Below are positions 50,474 through 63,500 of a stretch of DNA of 64,000 nucleotides, piece after piece. Made by a program: the position numbers and the translations under genes. Origin of the DNA: Sordaria brevicollis (taxonomy: Eukaryota; Ascomycota; Sordariomycetes; Sordariales; Sordariaceae); the NCBI GenBank assembly GCA_033439795.1, contig JAUTDP010000014.1, positions 496,001-560,000 on the forward strand, written 5' to 3'. Position 1 is the stretch's first letter. The number at the start of each line of letters is the position of its first letter. The notes below the pieces were generated by a model that worked only from the letters and a program-made list of their open reading frames with translations, ran no database searches and was not told the origin of the DNA.

Positions 50474-52733
50474 TCAAACGATGGTAACCCTTCTGATACG
50501 AAACTCTTTCCTCAAGTCTGAGCAACCATCATCACATGAAGATCCATCACATGAGTCCCCACAACATGCGAAATAGCCCATGCGTCGAAGTATGTCTGAT
50601 CGCCCCTGGACAACTTCCCTCAGCACCAGTCCCTGATACGCCGGCCCCTTGGCGGTCTCATTATTGAGTTGATAACTTGATTCTTCTTCATCTTCTTCGT
50701 CTTCATCCTCCTCCGCCTGTTCCGCTAACATAAGAAGCCACATGCGAGGCATATTAGTCCCGTTTCTCATGGACTCCAACTCTTCATTCTGGGGAGCAGC
50801 ATCGAGTACCACGGTCACTTCATGTCCCTGCTCTCCCACCGAGACGTTGAGTTCACATAACCCGGAAACAGAGCCTGGCGATGATGCTTTTTCCTGAAGG
50901 AGCTGGGCCGCTAATGAGGCAGTCACCTCTTTCATTGGACCTTGTATGTCTATGTATCCAGAAGCAACAGAATCAAACTCCCCGCCTTCATAAGCCGGGG
51001 TAACTTCAGCTCTAAAAACCTTCACCTCAGGTGCTGGTCGGTAATTGGGGGAAAATTCCTCTTCATTGGCGGCGGAGAGAGCATAGACGGCGTCGTTGAT
51101 GGATACCCAAGACCACGAAAGCGCTCGATAGTCTGATAGTCCTTTTGAGGGTATTTGAAAAGAGGATTCAGCATCGAAATAGTCATCTTGGGTCATCCCT
51201 CTACTTGTGGACCCGTCTGCCCACCAGCATAGAGCCAGCGGGAGGTCCTCTCTCCACAGTCCGGCCAGATATTCTTTTCCCGTTTCTCGATGGTAAATCC
51301 GGGCAATAGCAGACAAGCCAGGAAGCCTGTCCGAGGCGACGGAGAGGTGGCGGGTGGAGTACTCGCTAATGATGTTAGACCATGGTATACTCGATGACAG
51401 AACTGAAGAACAATTCGGATCGAGTTTTGAGGATAGCTGTGGATAGGGCCTTGTTGATTTTATCGCCGGATCAATCAAGCCGTAGGAATCAAAGACTGTC
51501 CAGCATCCCCACTCCAGTAGGGTGCTGCGGTAGAGCAACATTCGCTGGGAGAGGATGTGCTCCTGGTACGTCCATGCCCTCGAATTGATGGGATCGTCTC
51601 TCCATTCCCGGTCCACGTACGCATGCTCGTGCGCATATGTTTCTGTAGTCTCCATGGACTTCTCCTCTCTCTTTTCAGTTCCAGACCGTTGTCGAGTTTG
51701 AACGTTGACCTTCAGCTTAATCGGGGGACAATAATGGTACCAGTGCCCACGGGGATGAAGGAACCCATCATCAGCCTTTGTCGACCATGCTGCGCTGATA
51801 GTCACGGTGGCGTGCATATAGATTTCGGACATGGTGCCCAATTCCTTTCTGAGGTCCTGCTCATCCCCCTGGATGATGCAGAGGGCATCGACCCACAGAT
51901 ATCGGATATCCAGGCCGCGACACACGCGCACAGCGTCTCGGATGGTTCGGGGGAGTTTGTCGAAGGGGATATTATCGTAGTGGGCTGATAGGTTTTCCCG
52001 TGTTGTCTTGACAGGCTGGTCGCCTCCCCAGACATAGCTTAGCGCACACCATGTTTGGGCTTCATCGCCCTCGTCGGAGGACTCCACAAGCTTGACGCCA
52101 TGCTCGCCGACTTGGAGGAGGCGGGTAGGCGCGAATGGCTTTGTCCCGGGGGGTAATGGTGGCAGACGGCAATGCGGATGAGAAGAGAGGCATGTCGAGA
52201 TCCACTTGCGCGCCACCTGGAAGGCGTTTGGGGAGCCTGGGTCACATTCCAGTGGTTCGGTTGGCGTTCCTGGTAGTTTTCAGCAACCTCGAATATAAAG
52301 AGTGGGATTAGTGTAGTTATTTCAGACACATACCTGAGGGTACAGCCACGTTCAGAAATCTCATTGGAGACTTCGAGTCATATTCATCCAGATTGTGAGA
52401 CAACTTCAGTCTTCCGTCGGTAAACGATCCATATACTGCCCTGGACCCATCAAGGTCCAATATATCGAACGAAAGTCCTTTTGAGTTGATCTCATCGAGG
52501 AGATATTCGAATAAGGCGCACCCTTCATCTCGTGCTAACACTGCATCGGAAATGCTGTCAGCCAGGTAGACGTTGCTGAGACTTGAGAGCTGATGTCCTT
52601 GGAGGTCCTCGCCTGCCTTCAGCTCAGATTCTTTGATGACAATCCAGTCACAGTGGCGGCAGCTGTGAGGCTCGTAAGTGTGCTTCCATCCATGTCTAAG
52701 TTCAAGGTCTTTCTCATGATCAGGGCGATCCAT
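50474..52733 (-). CDS. HET-domain protein
   Basis: Predicted 731-residue protein; exons 52,733-52,334 and 52,269-50,474, intron 64 nt (GTATGT...TACCAG), phase 1. The N-terminus carries CRHCDW, common in this group. The HET domain runs from about residue 208 to 355: CALSYVWGG, IPFDKLPRTIRDAV, YLWVDALCIIQ, YMHATVTISAAWS, and later REWRDDPINSRAWTYQEHILS. HET domains occur in fungal heterokaryon-incompatibility proteins, where they trigger cell death on recognition of a different partner; many paralogues have no known function. The C-terminal half is unrecognised, with an acidic run (EEDEDEEDEEE) near residue 670 and a Cys-rich patch (CCGDSCDGSSCDDGC) near the end. No NACHT, WD or other partner domain is seen. 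Confidence 0.9.
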
Positions 52734-54422
52734 GAGTGTGCGCGGTTTAGATAATCTTGGCCTGATGTGTATGTAGTAGGATGATACTTAGGTTGTCCTC
52801 TGTGTTGAAACAGCTGCCGTAAAGTATTCGTATCTTTGGACGTGGTGACACAAATAGACACGTTGGGCTTCAAATGAGCGAGATAAGGCAGAAATGCAGA
52901 TTCGGGCGTTCAGCCGCAAAAGCAACGACACCTTCATCGGTGAAATGAAGTCGGCGATTGATGCGAGTAAGTCATTGGTTGTGGCTTGATGAGTGATACA
53001 AAAGAGAGAGAAAGATACCTACCTACACTACCTCTAGGTAGAAAAAGGGGCGGAGAAAGAAGAAGACGAAGAAGACGAAGAAGACGAAGAAGACGAAGAA
53101 GACGAAGAAGACGAAGAAGACGAAGAAGACGAAGAAGACGAAGAAGGAGAAGAAGGAGAAGAAGGAGAAGAAGGAGAAGAAGGAGAAGAAGGACGTGAGA
53201 AAAAATGGATTGAATTGGATTGCATCAGAGAGCTACAAAAGAATCCAGCAAAGTTTTAGTTGTAGGAAGTGAGAGGAAATGCATAGGTACCGGTCACGCC
53301 TTCCTTCGTTGCTGTGGTTCTTGCCTAAGCGCACCGAACCAACGAAAATTTCGTCAAGCTCAAAAAAAAGGACTGAAATCAAGGAGGAAGGAGCAACTCA
53401 CTCCAAAACTGGAAAGAAGAGGTCGGGTAGGAAAAGGGGGAGGCCTGGCATAAACCTCTCTCTACCTTCATACAGCACACCCGGCATTCACCGAATCCTG
53501 ATCATCAAAGAGCTGAAGTACTTGTTGTCGAGGCCATCATCTAGTCACTTTACATCTTCTCGCCTGATCGAACGGCTGGAGGGAAATATTTACAGCAGTC
53601 ATGGTTTTATATACTTACTTGACTTGGAAGTTACGTAGGTACCTCTATGATTAACAGCGTCTTTCACTGTTGGTTGTAGTCATTCTGTTCACGAGTTTGC
53701 TTGCTGCGGAGCCTGGCTTTCTTGTTGACTTGATATAGAGAAATAGAGTGCAAAGAAGTCGTTGGGAAAGAAACAAGAGCAACGAAATCTTCATGGCGTG
53801 GAAGATGCAACCTAGGTAAGTCTTGGACAAGAAAATCACCTACATAAAAGCAATCACGCACGAACAGGAATCTGAAGATATGTGATGCTGATAGTATATT
53901 TTCTCTTTCCCAAACTTTGTCTTAAATAACTCGCAAGACTAATCTCCGTCTTTCACTGCTTCCCTTTCGTCCTTTGAATGTGTACGTAATAGACCCAGTT
54001 TAATCTCCAACTCTAGAGGTAGTTAAGAAACAGGAGAAACCTCTCGAGAAGCAAAGCAAACAACGACAGGCGGGCCCAAGGAGAAATTTCGTGATGGAAA
54101 AAATGCAAGTTTGATGGTAATGTGATAGATATGTGACTGATGACAACAACAAGAGGACGAACAAAAATAAGCAACTCCGCGCTCCGCTTGCGCTTGTTTT
54201 GCAGCAGCCACACCCTGACTGCCTTAGGGAAACCGCTCCTTTGTTTTCCCTTTTTTTGTTATATACGGTTGTTGTGGTGTTAAATGGCAGTTTTGTTGTG
54301 TCGGATCACTCTATTCCTTCCTCATTCCTTCATTCCCCTTCCGTGAAAGCATGCCCGCTTAAATCTTCTACTTTGTACAACTCAACCCAGTTTCCGCTTA
54401 TCATGACGACTTCTTAGGACGA
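52734..54422. other. HET promoter and RPB1 3' flank
   Basis: About 1.7 kb between two tandem minus-strand genes. It contains a 135-bp minisatellite (53,059-53,193) about 0.33 kb upstream of the HET start. The remainder is pyrimidine-rich near RPB1 and otherwise unremarkable; no gene supported. Confidence 0.5.
53059..53193. repeat. 9-bp minisatellite in two blocks
   Basis: Nine exact copies of GAAGAAGAC (53,059-53,139) followed by six exact copies of GAAGAAGGA (53,140-53,193). The plus strand is almost wholly purine. Long open frames across it (poly-Arg plus strand, poly-Ser minus strand) are artefacts of the repeat. Confidence 0.95.
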
Positions 54423-54450
54423 TTAGTCATTTTTTGGTGAGGTAGGAGAG
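54423..54450 (-). other. rpb1: Terminal micro-exon of RPB1
   Basis: Reached from donor GTAAGT (54,513-54,508) through branch site ACTAAC (about 54,469) to acceptor CTCAG (54,455-54,451). Splicing converts the apparent end GDQ-stop to GDQ followed by YSPTSPKND and TAA. The first base of the exon completes the Tyr codon. Confidence 0.9.
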
Positions 54451-57400
54451 CTGAGCACTTTCGTTAGTAATGATGTCTTTCGGTCAGAGCGTTAAGGCCG
54501 AGTGGCAACTTACTACTGATCCCCGTTACCCCCCGAATTATTGCGTCCCGGCGTCCGCGGCGAGTACTGCGGAGACGTCGGCGAATAACCCGTTGGGCTA
54601 GTAGGGGACATCTGCTGGCCAGGCGACCGCTGGAACGACGGGCTCGTGGGCGAGTAGGCGTCCGGCGACGTTGGCGACCACGTAGGCGAAGCCGGAGAGT
54701 AGCTTGGCGAAGTGGCCTGGAAAGCGGGCGAGGCCGGGCTGTAGCTCGGACTTGTGGGGGAGTATGACGGCGACGTCGGGGAGAATTGTTGGGCTGGGGA
54801 TGTAGGCGAGTACCTGGCAGCAGCTGGCGATGCCGGCGAGTAGCTCGGGGAAGTGGGGCTGTAGCTCGGGCTGGTAGGGCTTCCAGGACGCAACATCGGC
54901 GAAGTTGGCGAGAACGACGGCGATGAGGGACTGAAGTTGGGGCTGGAAGCAAACCGACCAGCAGAGTCGAGGAGAGGTGAGCTGGGCGAGTAGCCAGCCG
55001 CAGGCGACGATGGCGAGTATCCGCCATAGCTGAATGGCGACGTGGGTGTAAAGGGGCTCGTGGCACGAGGGCTGGTAGCCGAAGAGTAAGTGCTTCCGGA
55101 ACCGTATCCGCCGATGTTACCGTAGTCAGTGCCGAACCCGGGGTTGTTATTACTCGGGCTGTCGGACCCAGCGCCCTGGATAGGAGAGAAGTTGCCCATA
55201 GTAGGGGAATAGCTTCCAAGGAACCCACTGTCAGCCATGGGAGAGCCTGTGTCATAAGGAGTAGCCGCGCCATCCACCTGGCCTCCCTTCACGCTCATGC
55301 CCGGCATGAGACCCATGCGAGAGTTGTCAGAGATGACAGTCTCCAGCATCTTGGGATCAAGGAGAACGTCGAAGGCGCCAGTACCCATGGGAGCCATCTG
55401 ACCCAACATGACGTTTTCAGAGATACCGCGGCAGTCGTCGAGCTCACCGACGGCAGCAGCTTCAAGGAGAATTTCGACAGTCTCCTCGAAAGAGCAACGC
55501 ATGAGAGCACCAGTGTCAGCACGGTTGATACCGTGACGTGTCACAGCGGCGATGCTGCCTCTGTATGTCATGACATCGCAAAGAAGCGCCAAGTGACGAT
55601 GGTTGACGTACGAACCGTCGAAAGCCAACACAGCCGTCAACTCGTGCATCAGAGCAGCGCGAGCACCCTCGATACCGAATACATCGACAACCTGCCACAA
55701 ATCGTTGGTGGTGGTGCGCTTGGTATCGACACCCTCGACAGTCAGGACCTCGCGAAGAGAGGTACCTTGTGTATCGAGGTACCATTCCTGGCAGTCGTCA
55801 TCCACCTTTGAGTGCTTCATGGAACCATCCTTGGCCTCGATCAACTTGACACCCTTGTTCAAGAAGGCACGCTCAATGCCCTCGACACCACGGAGGGTGC
55901 AGCCGTCAAGGAGATGCTTCTCGAGACGCTTGAGCATGACATCATCCTCGATGATCTTATTGCCATCCTCATCCTTGTCATCCTCCGCCTTGATAACACG
56001 GATACGGATGACCATTTCCTCGGCGTTGTTGTCAGAGAACACCACAGCGACATCCTTCTTGTAAACCTCCTTGATGCGGTGAGCAACATCCTCGACACGG
56101 AGACCCTTATCAAGCATCTTCTGGCGATCGAGAGTGATTCTCAGAAGCCAGCGAGACTGGTTCTCAATCGGATCTGGCTCCTCAGCAGTCTGGTCGGGAA
56201 TAAGGAAATAAGATTCGACCAAATCGGTATCTTCGGGGATATTGGTCGACTGAATGTCGGGGTCGTAGTAGATTTCGGTAACAGCCGTGACGGAGCGAAG
56301 ACTCGTGTGCTCGACAGCACTGCGCATCTTCTTGGCCTCCTCCTGCGTCGCGCTCTTAGAGTCGAGGTAAACCATCATGGATGGCGTCTTGATGTTCGAT
56401 GCGACGTTGAGAATTTCCTTGAGACGGGGCACACCAAGGGTGACGTTCTTGGAAGACACACCAGCGAAATGGAAAGTGTTCAGTGTCATCTGGGTGGCAG
56501 GTTCACCGATAGACTGAGCAGCCAACACACCAACCATTTCACCAGGGGAAACCATGGACCTCGACCAACGGTTCTCAAGCTCGCCAAGAATGTGGTTGAA
56601 AGCAAGCTTGTTGATCCTGTCCTGGACCGCAAGACGCTTGAATGCCAGGCGAGAACGGAGCTGAGCCTTGAAGAGAATCGTGGCGTTATAGTCTGCCTCC
56701 TTGGAGATAGGATCGTCACCCCTCACAACAATCATGCGATCCAGTAGCGCCTTAACTACAGGAATGACATCCTTGGGGGTAAGATCACTGCGAGCAGTCT
56801 CGTCCACCTTGAACAGCTTCTTGGCGGTATCAATGATACGGATAATGTTGAGCGGAAGCTGCATCTTGGTGTCGTTGTTGCCTTTCCTGCGCTGAATAAC
56901 GCGAAGCATCTGGCGATCAATCGTAAGCTGTTCATACTCCTGGTCGAGAAGCTCCTGAACAGCAGGGTCGCTGGCAATCTCCTTTGCGTACTCCAAAGCC
57001 TCGAGCTCGCCCGAGGAAGCCTCCTCGTCCATGACATCGAGGCGATAACGCTTGTCGAATGCCTTGTTAGAGATGGTGAAGTGGTCGACAGACTGGTTTT
57101 CGATGGCAATACCGTCGAGACCATCTTCACCGTAGACGAACTGGATGATATCACCCAGCGAGTTACGGACAGTTCCATCGTACTGCGCCGCAGAGTCTTC
57201 AAGAGCCTTGACCAAACGACGCTGAATGTAACCAGTTTCGGCAGTCTTGACAGCGGTATCGATCAAACCTTCACGACCAGCCATGGCGTGGAAGAAGAAT
57301 TCTGAAGGAGTGAGACCACGAAGGTACGAGTTCTCGACGAAACCACGGGCTTCGGGCGAGTAATCGTCCTTTGTGAAATGGGGCAATGTGCGGTACTTAA

Positions 57401-59837
57401 AACCGAAGGGAATACGCTTGCCTTCAACGATCTGCTGACCGACCAAGGCAGTCATCTGAGAAATGTTGATGGAGGAACCCTTGGAACCAGACAAGGCCAT
57501 GGTTACGGCGTTGTTGATATCCTTCAAACTGCCCTCAGTAGTAGTACCGGCCTTATCACGGGCCGTGTTGAGAGCCTTGGAGACCTTGTTTTCGAAAGTC
57601 TCACGGATATTCATACCGGGCAACGGCTCAAGCTCGTTGTTGGTGGCCATGTCTGTAAGCTGCTTGACTTCTGCCTTGGCATCGTCGATGTGGGTCTGGA
57701 CCTTGGCGATGGTCGCAGCATCAGGAATGGTGTCACCGATACCAATGGAGTGACCGTTGTGAAGAAGCCAGTAGTTGACCACTCTCTGGCAGCCGTTGAG
57801 GAAGTCCATAGCACCGCTAGGACCCAGCTCATTGTAGCAGAGATGGATGATACCGCCACTAGCAGCACCGACAATCTTCTTTGTCAACAAACCGAAAATA
57901 ACCTCTCCCTGCTGGATCAAAATGCCTTTGTCCTTGAGAGGACACTCGCCATCATCTTCATCAAGGTTCTTGAGGTTGATGATTTTGGGGATAACCATAC
58001 TAATAATCTGCTTACCGGTCCAGCGAGGACGGGGCTTGAGGATCGCAGGCACAGGAATGATGCCGTCCCACTCGGGGACCCAGAGCATGAGGTTCATGAC
58101 CTCCTCCTTGGTGAGGAACACGTCACGACGACACAGCTTGTAAACACCGGCCAAAGTATCCTGCACAATACCCATGAGCGGACCGTTACGCTGGGGCGAG
58201 ACGATGTTCAGAGGGACCATGCAGAGCTCCTTGACTTCAGCACGAGTTTCTTCGGTCTGAGGAACGTGAAGGTTCATTTCATCACCGTCGAAATCGGCGT
58301 TGTAAGGAGATGTGACGGAAAGGTTGAGTCTGAAGGTAGAGTAAGGCATGACCTTGACACGATGACCCATCATGGATTCTTTGTGCAAAGAGGGCTGACG
58401 GTTGAAGATGATGTAGTCGCCGTCGATAAGATGGCGCTCAACCTTCCAGCCATATTCCAGCTGTAAGGGGCCGGTCCGCCTTTGATGCCGCAGATCAACA
58501 CGGCTGCCATCTGAGCGGATAACGTACTTGGCACCCGGATGCTCGTTAGGGCCGTTTTGAACGTACTGGGTGAGCTTGCCAATGTTGTAAGGCGTTACAG
58601 TCTCGGGATACGTCAAGGTACGCGCGATACTACGCGGCACGCCGACCTCATCCAGCGAGATGTTGGCATCACCTGTGATGACTGTACGGGCTGAGAAGTC
58701 GACACGCTTGCCCATCAAGTTACCACGCAAACGACCTTCCTTGCCTTTGAGACGGGCACGAATGGCCTTGACGGGACGACCACTCTTTTGCAGGGCCTGT
58801 GGTTGACCAGCAATGTCGTTGTCCATGTAGGTTGCAACGTGGTACTGCAGGAGACCTTCGAAATCGTTGATGATGTGGGCTGGAGAACCCTCCTGGATAG
58901 CCTGTCGGACGTTGCCGTTTGCTCGAATGATATCACCGAGCTTGTAGGTCAAATCGTCTTCGTTCCGGAGACCGGTGCCGGTACCGTCCATCGAAATACT
59001 GGGACGGACTGGGGGAGGCGGAACGGGCAGAACGGTGACGATCATCCATTCGGGGCGGGCTTGACTGATGTTGACTCCGATGTCAATCATGTCGCTCTCG
59101 GACATGTTGTGCAAAATCTGGAGGGCCATCTCGGGAGTGATGATCTTCTTCTCCTTGGTCTTGACGCCCTCCTCGTCCTTGACGTCAAACTGAGCCCAGA
59201 GGGTGAGGGCCGCCTGGCGGACGGTGGGGTGGGCGTTGCCGCAGCCGCCGTGGCCGGCGAGTTCGCCCTTGGATTCGGAAGAAGGGTCGAATTCGTCATC
59301 GTCGCTCTTCTTCATCACCTCGTTTTCACACCTCTTTTTCTTCTTGCACACAGCCCATACGCGGTTGAAGCGGACTTTGGGATCGCGGATCTTCATGGCG
59401 GCCGCGAACTCTTTGTCATTCTACAGAAGGAGGTTAGCGTCCGCATATCAAAACTACCCTGAAGGATAGGTTGCACGAACTCTGTCAGCAAGAACCTTGC
59501 TGCAGTTATGGCAGACGATCTCCAATATCTTCTTGACGCGCTTGATGAAGCCTGGGTGATAAACGGGTCGGGCCAGCTCGATGTGGCCGAAATGGCCGGG
59601 GCACTCGGACATGTTCTCGGTACACGTCTTGCACTTGAACTGGCGATCTACGGAGCCCAAGAGGGGATCGTTGAGACCGCCGTCGCGGGGTTTCGTCCTC
59701 GTCTCGTCCATGGTCTCTGGGTAGACGATGTGGGCCACACTCATGCTCTTGATTTCCTCGGGCGACAGCAGACCGAACTGGATTTCCTTGACGGTCCGCA
59801 AGGGCGCACTCGAGTGCGCAAAGTATAGGTTCGCCAT
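54423..59837 (-). CDS. rpb1: RNA polymerase II largest subunit RPB1 (three exons)
   Basis: Catalytic subunit of RNA polymerase II, 1,763 residues. Exons 59,837-59,481, 59,420-54,514 and 54,450-54,423; introns of 60 and 63 nt. Exon 1 holds the clamp zinc site (CKTC...[16 protein letters not shown], then CHNC). The active site [11 protein letters not shown] supplies the metal-binding Asp495, 497 and 499. Also visible are the bridge-helix region ([21 protein letters not shown]), the trigger-loop region ([11 protein letters not shown]) and, from about residue 1,560, the C-terminal repeat domain. That domain has roughly 17 recognisable but degenerate heptads, only three of them exact YSPTSPS. The first donor is GTTCGT; it is chosen because LADR then runs into [15 protein letters not shown] as the family requires. 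The last exon is only 28 nt and adds YSPTSPKND; its donor overlaps an apparent TAG stop. Confidence 0.96.
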
Positions 59838-60532
59838 CTTGGAGGACTTGTTTGGATGCTCTACGTCCTAAAAAAAAATCGGGAACTCGTTGTCCAAAAG
59901 GTGGGAGGGTTTCTCTCTCAGATCGGAAGGCTGAAATGACGGTGAGACGCGAGTGCCCGTCAATCAAGTTTGTGTCGTCGTGGCCTTGTCTGTTCCCCGC
60001 GTGCTCAAAGCCGGGGAGCGAAAGGCGAACAAGACGAATAAAAAAAGGAAATTAGTATTCTCTAAAAGACAGAAAGCGCGTGACCTCGATGGACTTGAGC
60101 CGGTCGAGATGGCGTGGTGGTTGTTTGTTGATGGAATCGAAAAAAGGTCCCTTGTCCTCCACTGCGTTGTCCAGGCCAACGGGCCCCCGAAAGGAGCTAA
60201 CTACGGTCCGCCGTGCACGCTGTCGGCCCCGCCAGTGTCGCGTGTGGTCGGCAAAAAAATAGGGATCGAGTTGATTACGCGAATGCTCGCGGTCGGCACA
60301 GTCGATTAAAAAGTCGTCGGAATCGTGGTGGTGGTTGAGGTGACGACCAGCAGAAATCCGGCGATGTGGACGCGACTTTGCGAAGATCGGGAATTTTGGA
60401 AGGGGTGTGGTGTAGGTTGTTTGAGGTATGGAGCAAGAAGGAAAGCGGCAGACCTCCACGGTGGTTGAAAAGTTCTACCTATCAGATTGCACAGCAAAGT
60501 GGATATCGTAATTGAGGGTTAAAAAAAATTGA
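59838..60532. promoter_or_regulatory. RPB1 promoter region
   Basis: 695 bp between the RPB1 ATG and the LTR of the second Copia element. Contains several short A runs. Base composition is ordinary up to the LTR. No specific element recognised. Confidence 0.5.
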
Positions 60533-60671
60533 TGTGTATATTCAGAAGAGTTCTATAGAACCCGAATTGGGGGTACCCAGACTATTAGGAAGGTCTGCAG
60601 CCAGAATCTAGTAGCTGGGGCGCCTTACGTAAGCCGGTTTCTACTAGTCGAATCTACCCTCTAATCTAACA
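60533..60671 (-). repeat. 3' LTR of the second Copia element
   Basis: On the minus strand a purine-rich tract (GGGGAGG) is followed by TGTTAGATTAGAGGG and the repeat ends near TATACACA at 60,533. Length is about 139 bp. The other LTR is outside the window, so the ends are inferred from the TG...CA rule and the polypurine tract. Confidence 0.7.
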
Positions 60672-61339
60672 CACCTCCCCAAATGCAATCTATTTCCTAA
60701 AATGGACAAATCTAAAGCTATTCACACAAGACCAATTACTCCTCCTCATCTATTTCCTTAATCCTTAAATATTTTACCCGTTAATAACCTTCCTTATTTC
60801 GTATAGAATCTATCCCTATTAACCTCCTAAATTCCTAATATTTTTCTATAATTAATACTTTAATTATACCGTCTACGGGCATTTTTAAAATCTCGAAATA
60901 CTATACCTTAATTATCCTTACCTATACTTCCTATTTTAATTAATATTAATGAATATCGATATAATGGAATTTAATTACCAATTTTAAAACCTCTACATCC
61001 AAGATTCTAAATATTTAAATATTATTATACTCGAAAATTAGGGTAAGGTTAGAAAGTTTTAATATAAAACCTTTAAATAGTTTTATAATATATAATACTT
61101 CTTTAATAACGTTAAAAAAGGCTACGAATTTTACTTCAATTATAAAAATAATTATTATTAATTATTTAAAAACTCCCTAATAAATAAATCTACTATATAT
61201 CTTTACCGTAAAACCTTAGGAACTTTTATAATTAATAGAATTATCGGTAAAAGAAGCGTTAAAAGCAAATTAAAACTTAATATCTCTTCTATAATATAAG
61301 GCCAAATCTATAATAGTAAAGAAATAATATAATACCTTA

Positions 61340-63500
61340 TTTATAGCCTTATAATATTCTAATCCTAGGTTATAATTATATTTAGCAAATCGATTAATTA
61401 TAAAGGCAATATCTAATTTAATAATAACGGCGGCGTAGAATATAAATCCGATTTTAATTTAATATCGATAAATAAATTAGCTAATAGTTTTATAATTATA
61501 AAGTATTAATTTGATATTATTTATTAAAATTTAAATAATACGTTTATTGTCGGCGAGCTTATAGATTTTTTAAAAGTATAACCGTTAAGATAATTAAATT
61601 TTACGGGCTTTATAATCGCGGATTACTTCAATACTTAAAAATTATTGTAATTCCTCTCCTCTAATTAAATTATATTAGGACTATAAAGTCTTTATATACT
61701 ACCGGGCAATTTCTTTTTTAGTAGGATAATAATAGAAAATAATATTATTAACGTAATAAAAGATTAAAATATTATCGTTAATTAAAATATAAGGATTTTT
61801 AAAGATTACGTAAAACCCTAAAGCTTTAAATATCTTTATAAACTCTTATTATTATAATAATAAGGAACGACGAAGATTATATAATACTTTAAAGATTTTA
61901 AATACCTTCCTTTAAATATAATAATTTAGCGGTATACGTATATAAATCTCTTTGTCTATTATTATATTTATAAAAGCGTTAATTACGTTTTATTAAATGA
62001 ATTTAAGGTTGAAGCGTAAAATTATAATTATAAGGGTACGGAAGGATTTTCTTATTAAAGTAAAGGTATAAATTTCTTACTCTATAATCTTTACTTATTA
62101 ATTTCTATATATAATTAAACGAACCTTAACCTTATTAAAGTAATTATTTTTAAAATACTTATAAATATATATTTATATATAATCGAAGATTTATTTACCT
62201 TTAATTCTAAATTCGTTACGGTCTATTTCTACCTAGGTTTTTATTTACTTATAATTTTCGAAATAAATTCGCTCGGCTTATTTAAAAAGGTCGCTTAAAG
62301 GATATTTATCGAAGTCCTTATAATTATAAAATATTAACGGTAATTAATAATAGTAAAAACTCTAGAATTTATTAATAGTAATTAGGGATTCGATTATATC
62401 TTTAATAATTACCTTTTCTTTATGTATAAAACGCTATAATTCTATTTTAATAACCTTCTTCCTATATATTATAATTATAAGCTAATAAAAACGTTTAACG
62501 TTAAATATTACCTTTTAAAGCTCGAAACCTTTTAATAATTCCTTTTTAGCGTATTTAATATAATTTATAATAAATACCCTTATAAAAAAGGAAACTAATA
62601 ATAATATATTTAATAATATTAAATAATCGTAATTAATAAAATAATTAATAGCCATTCGGTCCTCCTTTAAATTTATAACCTTATTAAAGGGGTTTAAAAG
62701 CGGTATGCTAATTTCCACCTCCCTAATAATTACTTCTTCGGCTTATACCTCCCTAATAATTATTATCTCCCTTTCTTAAACCGGGTTAAGAGAAAGAGAA
62801 TTTAGAAAGTTATAAATATTCGTATTTTCCATATCGGTACGGCTAGTTATAAAATTAAAGGGAAATTAGTTATTTAATAATTATTCTCTAACGGTATACT
62901 TTTTTAATAAAGCGGTAAATTCTTTTAAAGTAAATTTTAAAAATTCGGCTTTTTTTTTTACCTTATTAATAAAAAAAGTATATTTATTAAAAATAATATT
63001 ACGGGTATTAATAACCTCGTTAATAATAAAATTCTAAATTCAATAAATAATTATAAAAGTATAACCGATTAAATATCTAATTTACGCCTTAGAATTTATT
63101 TTTTAAAGCCTATTTTATTTATTCTTAACGGTAATAATTATTACGAATGTTTTACAATTATAAATTCGAAAGTAAAAAATATTAAATTTGCAAGGGGTAA
63201 CTTTATCGTTACTATTATTAATTTTCTTAGTAATAACCGTATAAAATCTTTTATAAAGAGATTTCTAATCGTAAAAGTATTTAAGGGACCAATTATTAAA
63301 ATATATTATTATAAAAACGATTTCCGGCTAAAAATCCTTAAAAAAACGAATACTTAAACCTATAACGCGCGCCTTATTTTTAATTATACCTCCCGAACGC
63401 TCTATACCTCCGTTCTATATTTAAATATATAGGGTAAAAGGCTCTATAGCTATATTGTATTACGTTAATAAGTCTAAGAATAATTATAATTTCGTAATTT
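61340..63500 (-). pseudogene. Copia pol remnant (integrase, RT, RNase H)
   Basis: Minus-strand coding fossil within the second element. Stops and Asp-to-Asn changes are those expected of C:G to T:A mutation. Short open frames at 62,515-62,718 and 63,595-63,837 inside the block are chance. Confidence 0.8.

Noticed and set aside
52986..53198. Poly-arginine frame
   Set aside because: Produced by the 9-bp purine minisatellite read in one frame.
57378..58466. 362-codon plus-strand frame
   Set aside because: Antisense shadow of RPB1, which is certain on the minus strand.
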